NCBI GenBank assembly: GCA_963823245.1
Contig: CAWGKQ010000012.1
Coordinates: 124,001 to 188,000 of the forward strand
DNA: 64,000 nt
From: JAWVFM01 sp963823245
GTDB taxonomy: Bacteria; Actinomycetota; Thermoleophilia; Solirubrobacterales; 70-9
Reading direction: 5' to 3'
The notes under the pieces are model-generated. The model was given only the letters and a program-made list of their open reading frames with translations, was not told where the DNA came from and searched no databases. Every line of letters starts with the position of its first letter. Positions within the stretch are counted from its first letter, which is position 1. The position numbers and the translations under genes are program-made. Positions 1-8,039 of this stretch are shown here, one piece after another.

Positions 1-1011
1 CACACCTTCGTCCACGAGGACATCAAGAACCTCTTCGAGACCTTCCGCTACGACGCGCATCCGATGGGGATGCTGCTCTCCGGCGTCGGCGCCCTCTCGA
101 CCTTTTACCCGGACGCGAAGCGCATCGACGACCCCGAGGAGCGCTACATGGCGGCGATCCGGCTGATCGCCAAGGTCCCGACGCTGGCCGCCTTCGCCTA
201 CCGCCACAACATGGGCCTCCCCTACGTCTACCCCGACAACGAGCTCGACTACGCCGGCAACTTCAAGTCGATGCTGTTCAAGAAGACCGAGATGCGCTAC
301 GAGCCCGACCCCCGGCTCACCAAGGCCCTCGACGTCCTCTTCATCCTCCACGCCGACCATGAGCAGAACTGCTCGACGAACGCCGTGCGCAGCGTCGGCT
401 CCTCGCAGGTCGACCCCTACTCCGCGGTCGCCGCCGGCGTCGCCGCGCTCTACGGCCCGCTCCACGGCGGCGCCAACGAGGCGGTGCTGCGGATGCTGCG
501 GCGGATCGAGTCGGTCGACAACATCCCCGACTTCCTCTCGAAGGTGAAGGAGCGCGAGGAGAAGCTCATGGGCTTCGGCCACCGCGTCTACAAGAACTAC
601 GACCCCCGCGCGCGGATCATCCAGAAGCACATGGACGACGTCTTCGAGGCGACGGAGTACAACCCGCTCGTCGAGATCGCCCGCGAGCTCGAGAAGCACG
701 CCCTCGACGACGAGTACTTCACCGACCGCAAGCTCTACCCGAACGTCGACTACTACTCGGGGATCATCTACGAGGCGCTGCAGATCCCGACCGACATGTT
801 CACGGTCATCTTCGCCATTCCGCGCACCTCCGGCTGGGTGGCGCAGTGGATGGAGCTGAACGACGATTCCGAGCAAAAGATCGCCCGACCGCGCCAGATC
901 TACACGGGCTACCGCGACCGCGACTACGTCCAGGTCGCCGACCGCGTGGGCCCGGAGAAGATCACGGGCCCGCCCGCGCGCCGGCCGAAGCGCCAGCGCC
1001 GCGGGGCTTAG
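1..1011 (+). CDS. gltA: Citrate synthase, 3' part (5' end outside window)
   Basis: Condenses oxaloacetate and acetyl-CoA to citrate, the first TCA-cycle step, in the cytosol. The reading frame is open from base 1, so the N-terminal part lies outside the window. The visible part carries the three family landmarks in order: the HADHEQNCST block with the first catalytic His, GPLHGGANEA with the second, and NVDYYSGI with the catalytic Asp, followed by FAIPRTSGW near the end. GFGHRVYKNYDPRA is the usual type II loop. The C-terminus ends in a basic tail (ARRPKRQRR). With aconitase (26.5-29.3 kb) and 2-oxoglutarate dehydrogenase (21.7-25.9 kb) it is one of three TCA enzymes here. Function is seen from motifs; only the start is missing. 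Confidence 0.97.
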   Translation, partial: HTFVHEDIKNLFETFRYDAHPMGMLLSGVGALSTFYPDAKRIDDPEERYMAAIRLIAKVPTLAAFAYRHNMGLPYVYPDNELDYAGNFKSMLFKKTEMRYEPDPRLTKALDVLFILHADHEQNCSTNAVRSVGSSQVDPYSAVAAGVAALYGPLHGGANEAVLRMLRRIESVDNIPDFLSKVKEREEKLMGFGHRVYKNYDPRARIIQKHMDDVFEATEYNPLVEIARELEKHALDDEYFTDRKLYPNVDYYSGIIYEALQIPTDMFTVIFAIPRTSGWVAQWMELNDDSEQKIARPRQIYTGYRDRDYVQVADRVGPEKITGPPARRPKRQRRGA

Positions 1012-1091
1012 GTCGTCCCGGTGAACGAAACCTCACGGACTTTCGACCCGCGCGGAACCCTCTGGTCGCCGGCCGGGTCGAGCTCAACACG

Positions 1092-1286
1092 GTGACGTTC
1101 GAGGGCCTGAGGGAGCTCGGGCTATCCGTCACGCAGGCGACGCGATTGATCGGGCGGCGCGACGCCTGGGGAGGCTTCTCATCCCCGGCTGACATCAACT
1201 CGATACCAGGGTTTCCCGCGGCCCAGAGGCGCGAGCTTCTCGAACGGGTCTACGTCGACCCGGCACTCGCGCACCGGCAAGCCTGA
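1092..1286 (+). CDS. Small helix-hairpin-helix (ComEA-like) protein
   Basis: A short protein with a single HhH-type DNA-binding fold: a VELNTVTFEGLRELG helix, then RLIGRRDAWGGFSS, then an INSIPGF hairpin, as in the C-terminal domain of ComEA and related proteins. The start is uncertain. The conserved part begins about four codons before the GTG at 1092. Upstream there is no ATG, GTG or TTG in frame until inside gltA, so either a CTG (1062) is used, or the true start was displaced by an indel. It lies 80 bp behind gltA on the same strand. A role in DNA binding is only inferred. Confidence 0.6.
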   Translation: MTFEGLRELGLSVTQATRLIGRRDAWGGFSSPADINSIPGFPAAQRRELLERVYVDPALAHRQA

Positions 1287-1303
1287 AACGCGATACTCGC
1301 CCG

Positions 1304-1645
1304 GTGCCTCGATGGCGCCTGACGATCCGCCACGGCTCGGCCGTCCGCAAGGACGACTTCGCCGATCTCAACGGTGCCGTGGCGGCGATGCGAGCGGCGG
1401 CGGCGTCGATTGCTCGCGAGGGACCGCTCTCGACGGCGCAGGGATTCCGCGAGTACGACCCGGCCGAGCGGGTCGCCGCCAGGCTCGAGCTCTCGAGCGG
1501 CGGCGCCTGGCGCGGCCGCGAGGCGGGCATCGACGTCATGGGGGACGGAGCGCTGATCCCGTATTCGGGCGTTGTCCGCAAACGACGGCTCGATGGTCGA
1601 ACTCCCGAGCAGGCGTTCGAGGCGGTTGAGGCGGCGCTGCGATGA
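1304..1645 (+). CDS. Conserved protein of unknown function, 113 aa
   Basis: A small soluble protein without a signal peptide or membrane segment. The N-terminal half is a helix rich in Ala and Arg (AVAAMRAAAASIAREG). The second half has the pattern VAARLELSSGG, GIDVMGDGALIPYSG and a basic RKRRLDG stretch, ending in an acidic and Ala-rich helix. It starts at GTG 1304, 18 bp after the HhH gene. Its stop overlaps the start of the next gene (ATGA at 1642), so the two are very likely translated together. I recognise the type as conserved in related high-GC actinobacteria but know of no assigned function. Confidence 0.7.
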   Translation: MPRWRLTIRHGSAVRKDDFADLNGAVAAMRAAAASIAREGPLSTAQGFREYDPAERVAARLELSSGGAWRGREAGIDVMGDGALIPYSGVVRKRRLDGRTPEQAFEAVEAALR

Positions 1646-1962
1646 CCGACGCACAGGTCCCAAGGGGAAGTTATGCCGCGGGTCGTAGGGCTCTGCTCCC
1701 CCGGGGGGCAGAGCCGCCGCTCAAGATCTACGTCAACGGCATCGAGCAGATCGAGGGCAGCGACTATTCGATCCGAGGACGTGAGGTTGTCTTCGCGCGC
1801 CCGATCCTCAAAGAGCAGAAGCTCTCTGGCCTCCGGTGGCTGGTGATGCTGATCGGAGTTGTAGGTACGTACCGAAAGAACGAGACGGTTGACATCGAGT
1901 ATCAGTCGGGCGCGGGCACGAAGCTCGCCTCCGACGTGGAGATCATCCCCGACCGCAACTGA
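1642..1962 (+). CDS. Conserved protein of unknown function, 106 aa
   Basis: Overlaps the previous gene by four bases (ATGA). After a variable N-terminal 25 residues, the core reads as a beta-rich domain: LKIYVNGIEQIEGSDYSI, REVVFARPILKE, then a hydrophobic stretch LRWLVMLIGVVGTY around residues 65-78, which could be a buried strand/helix or a short membrane-facing segment, then ETVDIEYQSG. There is no catalytic motif. Strict coupling to the 113-residue protein suggests a complex or joint role; function unknown. Confidence 0.7.
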   Translation: MTDAQVPRGSYAAGRRALLPRGAEPPLKIYVNGIEQIEGSDYSIRGREVVFARPILKEQKLSGLRWLVMLIGVVGTYRKNETVDIEYQSGAGTKLASDVEIIPDRN

Positions 1963-2281
1963 GATCAAGCTCTGGGAGCTGCGGACGCGCGCGATCAGCC
2001 CGAGGGCAAGCCTAGAGTCTCGCTCGATGGCACCCGGAGAGAACGAGTGGGTCGCCGAGGAGGTCGAAAGCGGGCGCTGAACGGCCAGCTGAACCTCAAC
2101 CGCTGCCGCCGCTGCCGCCCTCGGCGCCGGCGGGGGATCCGGACCCCGACGGAGATGCCGGGAGGGCGACTCGCGACGCCGAGGCGGGGTCAAGTGAGAT
2201 GCAGCGGGTTCATCAGCTCGACCTCGGGGCGCAAACCGCCTGAGGCGATCTGCGCTCGGACGCGCAGTACGAGCGGTGCGC
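1963..2281. other. Gene-free stretch of about 320 bp
   Basis: Between the end of the unknown gene pair (+) and the end of the damaged glycoside hydrolase (-). Open frames cross it on both strands but they are rich in Arg, Pro and Ala and carry no recognisable domain. I see no RNA gene and no clear hairpin terminator. It may hold decayed coding sequence. Confidence 0.4.
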
Positions 2282-2875
2282 TCAGGGCCGCGAAAAGCTC
2301 TCATACGCGCGCCATGACAGCTTCGGCGCCAGGTTCGCGTGGCGGAGGCCGAAGGCGTAGCAGGTTTCACAGGCGCCGGAATGGCCCGTGTCGCGCCAGT
2401 TGTACCAGTAGACGCGGGTGATGTGAAAGCGGCGGCGGTGGCCGATGATGTAGTCGAAGCTTCGGCGCAGGAAGCGAGCCTGGCGCTTCGGGCCGACGGT
2501 CAGCGGCTTGTCCTTGACCCTAATCGAGCCCCAGCCGATCTCGGTGATCCAGAACGGGGTCTTGCCGTCGCGGTTTCGCCGCATGATCTTCACCACGGTG
2601 CGGACCTGCCTCATCGCGTCGCGGACTTCGGGCGCATACGGATTGTCTGTGACCACGTCGAACCAGCGCTGGGCACCCAGCCGGTAGAGGGCTCGAAGGA
2701 ACTTGTAATACGGCACCTGGGGCGGTGGGCCGAGACCGGGGCCGAGACCGGCGAGAACGATCTTCGCCCTCGGCTGAACGGCGCGGAGTGCGTGCGCCGA
2801 GACCTGCAGAAGCCGCGCGTAGTTTCGAGGCGACGGGTTGGGCCCGAAGTAGTAGTTCGGTTCGTTCCAGATCTG

Positions 2876-2996
2876 CCAGGGCGGCCCGCGTGGAGCCGTT
2901 TCTTGAAAACGGCCGCGCAGCGCTTCGGTCCGCACGGTGTGTTCTGGGCCGCACACCCGAAGCTCCCGTATGAGCCGATTCGCGCCCCCGGTCTGG
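2876..2996. repeat. Imperfect inverted repeats flanking the microinversion
   Basis: The left arm is 2876-2890 (CCAGGGCGGCCCGCG). The right arm is 2981-2996, whose reverse complement is CCAGACCGGGGGCGCG. They share CCAG, CGG and the inner CGCG with one gap. Inverted repeats in this position are what an inversion by recombination or template switching would use. The arms are short and imperfect, so chance similarity in GC-rich DNA is not excluded. Confidence 0.45.
2891..2980. other. 90-bp in-frame microinversion inside the glycoside hydrolase gene
   Basis: On the minus strand, where the gene lies, these 30 codons read as nonsense for the family. On the plus strand they read WSRFLKTAAQRFGPHGVFW and then a LPYEPIR motif, which is what the family carries just before WQIWNEPN (compare RYGPNGSYW...RPIRTWQVWNEPN in copy 2). 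Flipping bases 2891-2980 restores a continuous frame on both sides: TGGA-WSRFLK and PYEPIR-GPPWQIWNEPN. The segment is bounded on both sides by CGCG. Confidence 0.8.
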
Positions 2997-3226
2997 AACT
3001 GGCGCCAGTCGAAGGACACCCGCGCCGTCCCGATGCCTCCTCTCCTCATCCCAGCGGCGTCGCGGTGGGTCACGAAGGCCGGCGCCGTGTCGACGCCGAA
3101 GAACGAACGAGGCGGCTGGCTTGATTTCTCGGCGGGGCTCCCGCCGGTGCAGCCGTCGCCAACACGACGACCGCGATGGTGGCCAGCGCGCCTGCCCCGC
3201 CGCGTCGCCGTCGCGCTCGAATCCGC

Positions 3227-4225
3227 TCAGCCAACCCCGACGAGCGCCGCCACCCGCTCGCGGTGCTGGCGGGCGGAGCCGAGGAGCTCGGCCGAGACGC
3301 GGGCCCGTTTCAGCAGGAAATGGATGTCGTGCTCCCAGGTGAAGCCGATGCCGCCGAAGACCTGGATCGCGGCCGCGGTGACGGCGCGGGCGGCGTCGGA
3401 GGCCCGGGCCTTCGCCATGCTCGACGCGAGCGGGAGCGACTCGGGCTCGGCGCCTGCGGTCCAGGCCGCGTAGTAGGTGAGCGAGCGGGCCTCCTCGACG
3501 TCGTAGAGCATCTGCGCGCAGCGGTGCGAGACGGCCTGGTAGGCGCCAATCGGGCGACCGAACTGCTCGCGCTCCTTCGCGTACTCGACGGCCATCTCCA
3601 TCGATCGCGCGGCGACGCCGGTGAGCTCGGCCGCGAGCGCGACGAGCGCGCGGTCGGCGGCGGCGTTGACGTCGCCGGGGATCTCCTCGCCGCCGTCGGC
3701 GGAGACCTTGTAGTAGCGACGGGTGGTGTCGACGAGGTCGAGCGGCTCGATGGTGGCGTCGGCTGGATCGACGATCCGCGCCGCGTCCTCACCGCTCGAG
3801 AGCACGAGTACCTTGGCGCCCTCGGCGTCGGGGACCACGGCGCCGTCGGCGCGGCCGTCGAAGGCGGCGGCCCCGAGAGCCTCGCCGGAGGCAACCTTCG
3901 GCAGCCATATGGCCCGCTGCTCGTCGGAGCCCTCGCTCAGGAAGAGAGCGGCGTTCCAGGTCGACATCAGCGGGGTCGGCGCCAGCGTGTAGCCGGCCTG
4001 CTCGGCGATCAGGACGAGCTCGATGAGGCCGAGGCCCTGCCCGCCGTCGTCCTCGGCGACGGCGATGCCCGGCCACCCGAGCTCCGAGATCTCCTTCCAG
4101 ATGCCGTCGTCGTAGGTTCGCGACTCGGCGAGCTCACGGACCTTCTCCGGCTTGAAGCGGCTGATGAGGAGCTCGCGTGCCGTCGACTGGATCTCGCGCT
4201 GCTCGTCGTTGAGTCCGAAGTTCAT
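3227..4225 (-). CDS. Acyl-CoA dehydrogenase family protein (332 aa)
   Basis: FAD-dependent oxidation of an acyl-CoA at the alpha-beta position. The N-terminal helical domain (MNFGLNDEQREIQSTARELL), central beta domain and C-terminal helical domain (REQFGRPIGAYQAVSHRCAQM about residue 235, and AIQVFGGIGFTWEHDIHF about 285) follow the family order. At 332 aa it is shorter than standard enzymes (about 380), typical of the small partner in two-subunit (FadE-type) dehydrogenases of actinobacteria. The start lies 7 bp behind the stop of the 379-aa dehydrogenase, so the pair very likely forms one heteromeric enzyme. Substrate unknown. Confidence 0.9.
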   Translation of the reverse strand: MNFGLNDEQREIQSTARELLISRFKPEKVRELAESRTYDDGIWKEISELGWPGIAVAEDDGGQGLGLIELVLIAEQAGYTLAPTPLMSTWNAALFLSEGSDEQRAIWLPKVASGEALGAAAFDGRADGAVVPDAEGAKVLVLSSGEDAARIVDPADATIEPLDLVDTTRRYYKVSADGGEEIPGDVNAAADRALVALAAELTGVAARSMEMAVEYAKEREQFGRPIGAYQAVSHRCAQMLYDVEEARSLTYYAAWTAGAEPESLPLASSMAKARASDAARAVTAAAIQVFGGIGFTWEHDIHFLLKRARVSAELLGSARQHRERVAALVGVG

Positions 4226-4232
4226 CGCGCGC

Positions 4233-5372
4233 CTACCTCAGCCGGGGCAGCCCAAGCACGCGCTCGGCGACGATGTTCTTCAGCACGTCGGTGGTGCCGC
4301 CCTCGATCGAGTTCGCCTGCGAGCGCAGGAAGCGATGCGTCCACTCCTCGCCCCAGGTGAGGCCGTCGGCTCCGAGCACGTCGGTGGCGAAGCTCGTCAT
4401 CTCCTGGTTCAGCTCGGCCCACTCCCACTTCGAGATCGAGCCCTCGGGTCCGGGGATGCCCGTCCTCATCGTCGCGGTGAGCGTCCGCAGCGCGCCGAGG
4501 CGAAGGGCCTCGATGCCGATCTGAAGCTTCGCGACGCGCTCGCGAACCGAGGCGTCGTCGCCGAGGCCGCGCTCGTTGATGAGCCCGACGAGCTCAGCGA
4601 GACCGGTGCGCATGCCCTGCGCGGCCGAGGCGCCGAGGCCGGCGCGCTCGTTCATCAGCGTGGTGATGGCGACGTTCCAGCCGTTGCCGACGCCGCCGAC
4701 CACGTTCTCGTCGGGGATGTAGGCGCCCTCGAAGAAGAGCTCGTTGAACTCCGCCTCGCCGGTGATCTGGCGCAGAGGCCTGACCTCCACACCGTCCTGC
4801 TCCATGTCGAGCAGGAAGTAGGTGAGGCCCTTGTGCTTCGGCACCTCGGGGTCGGTGCGCGCGACGAGCATGCACCACTTCGAGTACTGGGCGAAGCTGG
4901 TCCAGACCTTCTGGCCGGTGACCCGCCAGCCGCCGTTGTCGGGGACCGCCTTGGTCTTGAGCGAGGCGAGATCGGAGCCGGCCTCGGGCTCGGAGAAGCC
5001 CTGGCACCAGATCTCCTCGGCCGAGAGGATCGGCTCGAGGTAGCGCTCCTTCTGCTCCTCGGTGCCGTGGGCGATGACGACGGGGCCGCCCATCACGAGG
5101 CCCAGCACGTTCGCCGGGCGCGGCGCCTGGGCGCGGCCCATCTCCTCGGCGAAGATCGCCTGCTCGATGAGGCTCGCGCCCCGGCCCCCGTACTCGGCGG
5201 GCCAGGAGATCCCGGCCCAGCCACCGTCGTGCATCTTGCGCTGCCAGTCGCTCGCGAACTCCACCCAGGCGTCGGTGCCGCTGCGGGGCTCCTCACCGGG
5301 GTTGTTGGCCTCCAGCCAGTCGCGCACCTCGTCGCGGAACGCCTGCTCCTCTTGAGTCAGCGTCAGGTCCAT
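4233..5372 (-). CDS. Acyl-CoA dehydrogenase family protein (379 aa)
   Basis: First gene of a two-gene unit with the 332-aa dehydrogenase. Domain order is standard: an N-terminal helical domain beginning MDLTLTQEEQAFRDEVRDWL, GISWPAEYGGRG, the QGFSEPEAGSDLASLKTKA loop that contacts FAD, VTGQKVWTSFAQYSKW, and a C-terminal RFLRSQANSIEGGTTDVLKN stretch. The last motif, with the Gly-Gly-Thr after Glu, is common in actinobacterial FadE proteins acting on bulky acyl-CoA. Length is normal for the family. Substrate cannot be read from the sequence. Confidence 0.93.
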   Translation of the reverse strand: MDLTLTQEEQAFRDEVRDWLEANNPGEEPRSGTDAWVEFASDWQRKMHDGGWAGISWPAEYGGRGASLIEQAIFAEEMGRAQAPRPANVLGLVMGGPVVIAHGTEEQKERYLEPILSAEEIWCQGFSEPEAGSDLASLKTKAVPDNGGWRVTGQKVWTSFAQYSKWCMLVARTDPEVPKHKGLTYFLLDMEQDGVEVRPLRQITGEAEFNELFFEGAYIPDENVVGGVGNGWNVAITTLMNERAGLGASAAQGMRTGLAELVGLINERGLGDDASVRERVAKLQIGIEALRLGALRTLTATMRTGIPGPEGSISKWEWAELNQEMTSFATDVLGADGLTWGEEWTHRFLRSQANSIEGGTTDVLKNIVAERVLGLPRLR

Positions 5373-5427
5373 CCGGGCCAGGAAATCTACCCACGACGGC
5401 GCCGATGCGCATTAGAGTTGCCTCACC

Positions 5428-6531
5428 TTGCGCAAGCGCGGGCGCATCGTTTCCTCATCGCTCTTCCTCGTGGTGATCGCGATCGCGCTGCTCTCCGGCC
5501 AGGCAAGCGGCTCATCCGCCTCGCCGCTCACGTGGTCCGCTCCGGTCCTGATCGACAGCGCGCTCAAGGACCGGCCACGCGCCATCCTCCCGCAGGGGGA
5601 GGGTGTCTCATGCGCGTCGGCGTCGCTGTGCGTCATGGTCGCCGACCGAGATATCGCCGACTCGACCGATCCGGCGGGTGGTTCCGCCGCCTGGCAGGCC
5701 GGTCGGCTCAGCCCACACGGCGGTGGCTTCGACGAAGTCTCGTGCCCCACGGACCGCCTGTGCGTATCGACGGGCAACCACGCGAAATGCCTTCACTGCC
5801 GACTCCTCGGGACGGCGATGAGCTCAACCGATCCAGCGGCGGGGGTGACGGCGTGGAGCGCGCGAGCAACCATCGACCCAGTGGGCTACATAGATGACGC
5901 GTCGTGCGCCTCGGTCACCCTCTGCGTGGCCGTGGACGACAGTGGCCACGTGGCGAGCACGAGCGACCCGGCGGGCGGCGCCGACACCTGGTCGGTGACG
6001 AAGCGGCTCAGCCTCCATCCGAGGCTCGACCTCGCGAGCGTGTCCTGTCCGTCGCCGTCCCGATGCCTCGTCGGCGCCAGCGACCACCGGGTCGCCTCCT
6101 CGAAGAAGCCCACGGGTTCAGCGGGGGCATGGAGGATCACGGACCTGAAGCTCCCCGGGCACCCTCCCTCCTACGCGACGCCAGAGGTCGAGTCGCTTTC
6201 ATGCGCGTCGGTCTCGCTGTGCGTCGGGTTGACCGATTTCGGCTCGTGGGTCATCAGCTCGACAGACGCGTTCTCCCGCTCGCCGCATTGGAAGGCGGTC
6301 AAGGTGGACAACGGCGAGCCGACCGGCATCTCATGCCCGTCGGTAGCCCTCTGCGTCGCAGCCGACTCCCGCGGGGACATCCTCACCTCGACGAACCCCA
6401 CGGGAGGGTCGGCGGCGTGGACGCTCGCCGACAGCGACCCCAAGGGCGGGATCGGCGGCATCTCCTGTCCGGACGTCAACCTATGCGTCGCAATCGACGG
6501 GCGCGGCTACGCGACCGTCGGCACCGGCTGA
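5428..6531 (+). CDS. Secreted protein with seven Cys-pair repeats
   Basis: Starts at TTG 5428 with a signal peptide (MRKRGR, then SSSLFLVVIAIALLSGQASG). The rest is about seven repeats of roughly 45-50 residues, each with a [VLI]SC(A/P)S..LCV motif: VSCASASLCV, VSCPTDRLCV, ASCASVTLCV, VSCPSPSRCL, LSCASVSLCV, ISCPSVALCV and ISCPDVNLCV. Most repeats are followed by D..G and a STDPAGG..AW strand. This is the layout of a secreted beta-propeller, with one disulfide per blade; seven blades would close a ring. No catalytic motif is visible. Homologues of this layout occur in soil actinobacteria as exported proteins of unknown role. Fold is inferred, not shown. Confidence 0.8.
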   Translation: MRKRGRIVSSSLFLVVIAIALLSGQASGSSASPLTWSAPVLIDSALKDRPRAILPQGEGVSCASASLCVMVADRDIADSTDPAGGSAAWQAGRLSPHGGGFDEVSCPTDRLCVSTGNHAKCLHCRLLGTAMSSTDPAAGVTAWSARATIDPVGYIDDASCASVTLCVAVDDSGHVASTSDPAGGADTWSVTKRLSLHPRLDLASVSCPSPSRCLVGASDHRVASSKKPTGSAGAWRITDLKLPGHPPSYATPEVESLSCASVSLCVGLTDFGSWVISSTDAFSRSPHWKAVKVDNGEPTGISCPSVALCVAADSRGDILTSTNPTGGSAAWTLADSDPKGGIGGISCPDVNLCVAIDGRGYATVGTG

Positions 6532-6590
6532 GCGGGCGTCACGCTCCCTCGCCGCTGACGGAGGTCGACACAGGACATGAGGGAGGCAGA

Positions 6591-7064
6591 ATGGGAAGCA
6601 GAGGGGGCGCCGCCGCCGTCGCGGCGGCGGGTCTCTGCACCGCGGTCGCCGTGTCGAGCGCGGACGCCGCCATCAAGATCTACGAGACGAGCCGAGAGGC
6701 GACTCTTCTCGGGAAGATCAAGCACGGTTCTTGCCGGGTCAGAGGAAGTGGCGGCGACCGCTACTTTCGGGCCAAAGCCCAGACGACGAGCGGCGCGTAC
6801 AGGCTGAGGGTCGTCATCGATGGCTGGCGCGGCTACGGAAGCGAGTACGACTTCAGGTTCGGGACGAGCGATCCGGGGGAGTTTCATGTCTACGGGCCGG
6901 GCGGCCCGTACAGCAACCTCTACGCACCTCCGGGGACCCAGGGGAACGACGCCGGGGGCCTCGCCTTCGCCAATAGGGGAGCCCGAATGTCGGTCGGTTT
7001 CCTGCCGACTCCAAACGAGAGCTTCGACGAGGGAGTCGTGCTCGGCGGCGCGATGAGCTGCTAG
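6591..7064 (+). CDS. Small secreted protein of unknown function (157 aa)
   Basis: ATG at 6591 is preceded by GGGAGG and opens a signal peptide (MGSRGG then AAAVAAAGLCTAVAVSSADA). The mature part of about 130 residues is Gly- and Tyr-rich (VIDGWRGYGSEYDFRFG, YGPGGPYSNLYAPPG) with two or three Cys, one at the very end (AMSC). It resembles small exported beta-sandwich proteins but no family motif is recognised. It follows the repeat protein by 59 bp on the same strand and is convergent with the prenyltransferase gene. Confidence 0.7.
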   Translation: MGSRGGAAAVAAAGLCTAVAVSSADAAIKIYETSREATLLGKIKHGSCRVRGSGGDRYFRAKAQTTSGAYRLRVVIDGWRGYGSEYDFRFGTSDPGEFHVYGPGGPYSNLYAPPGTQGNDAGGLAFANRGARMSVGFLPTPNESFDEGVVLGGAMSC

Positions 7065-7066
7065 CC

Positions 7067-8011
7067 CTAGCCCACCGCGTAGAGCATCACGAGCGCCGAG
7101 ATGACCCAGGTGACGCCGGCGAAGATCATCCCCGGGTCCTCGACCAGGATCGCCGCCGTTGAGCGGGTGTCCTCGCGGTCGTAGATCAGGTACAGGTAGC
7201 GGAAGATCCCGTACAGAACCGACGGCGCGGTGGCGAGCATCTTCGAGCCGATCTGCGGAGAGTTGATGGCGTAGATGACGTAGCTGATGATCGCCGCCGC
7301 GGTGACCATCGAGACCATCTGGTCGAGGAACGGCACCGAGTAGTGCTCGAGGACCGGCCGTGACTCGGCCTTCTCGTGCTCCTCGAGGATCGCCTCCTGG
7401 CGGCGCTTCGTGAACCCGAGGAAGAGCGCCAGCATCGCCGTGCACACCAGCAGATAGGGAGAGGCGTGGGCCTCGACGGCGACCGCGCCGGCGACCACGC
7501 GGACGATGAAGAGCGACGCGATCGTCATCACGTCGATGATCACCAGGCGCTTCAGGATCAGCGAGTAGGCGACCGTCGTCACCCCGTAGACCGCGACGAT
7601 CGCCGCCACCTCGAGCGAGACCCCGATCATCGCGACGTCGATCGCGATGACGGTCAGGAGCGCGGCGACCGCCCACGCGGTGGCGGTCGTGATCTCGCCG
7701 GCGGCGATCGGTCGGTGTCGCTTCTCGGGGTGGCTTCGGTCGTGCGCCACGTCGCGGATGTCGTTGAAGAGGTAGCCGGCGCTCGAGATCGCGCAGAAGG
7801 CGACGAAGGTCAGGACGGCGTCGACGACCTGGGACGGGTCGTTGAACTTCTTCGCGAACACGAGGCCCGCGAAGACGAGGATGTTCTTGATCCACTCCTG
7901 CGGGCGCATGGCGACGAACGTCGCCATGAGCGGCGAGCGGGTGCGGCCGGGCGCGGTGGGCTCTGCGGTCGGGGCCGAGCCCGCGCGCCTCTGCTCGGCG
8001 GCGCTTTCCAC
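7067..8011 (-). CDS. UbiA-family prenyltransferase, decaprenyl-phosphate phosphoribosyltransferase type
   Basis: Membrane enzyme predicted to transfer phosphoribosyl to a polyprenyl phosphate, the first step to decaprenyl-phosphoryl arabinose, or a close UbiA relative. It contains RPQEWIKNILVFAGLVFA at the N-terminus, the first Asp-rich motif NDIRDVAHDRSHPEKRHRP typical of the Rv3806c branch, and about nine hydrophobic helices. The second polar motif is YDREDTRS near the C-terminus. GTG 8011 is taken as start because the coding pattern begins there; ATG 7927 is the alternative. It sits 28 bp behind a VOC gene and is the last of three co-directional genes. Substrate is inferred from the family. 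Confidence 0.85.
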   Translation of the reverse strand: MESAAEQRRAGSAPTAEPTAPGRTRSPLMATFVAMRPQEWIKNILVFAGLVFAKKFNDPSQVVDAVLTFVAFCAISSAGYLFNDIRDVAHDRSHPEKRHRPIAAGEITTATAWAVAALLTVIAIDVAMIGVSLEVAAIVAVYGVTTVAYSLILKRLVIIDVMTIASLFIVRVVAGAVAVEAHASPYLLVCTAMLALFLGFTKRRQEAILEEHEKAESRPVLEHYSVPFLDQMVSMVTAAAIISYVIYAINSPQIGSKMLATAPSVLYGIFRYLYLIYDREDTRSTAAILVEDPGMIFAGVTWVISALVMLYAVG

Positions 8012-8039
8012 GCGGGAAAGGTTAGGGGCGGTGCGGCCC

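Larger units (their letters stand above)
2282..3234 (-). pseudogene. Damaged secreted glycoside hydrolase (clan GH-A type), copy 1
   Basis: The frame still shows the two catalytic signatures of a GH-A (beta/alpha)8 hydrolase: WQIWNEPN with the acid/base Glu and FWITEIGWGS with the nucleophile Glu, and ends YNWRDTGHSG...WRAYESFSR like its relative at 56.8-57.9 kb. A likely TTG start at 3234, overlapping the acyl-CoA dehydrogenase end, would give a signal peptide (RARRRRGG then ALATIAVVVLATAAPAGA). A frameshift near 3120 separates this from the mature part (FFGVDTAPAFV). Compared with copy 2, roughly 80-90 residues after SFDW are missing. Bases 2891-2980 are inverted relative to the gene (see separate entry). 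It therefore probably makes no active enzyme unless the inversion and frameshift are reading errors. Confidence 0.75.

Noticed and set aside
4152..5897. A 581-codon plus-strand frame opposite the acyl-CoA dehydrogenases.
   Set aside because: It is antisense to two genes with complete family motifs and shows only shadow-frame composition.
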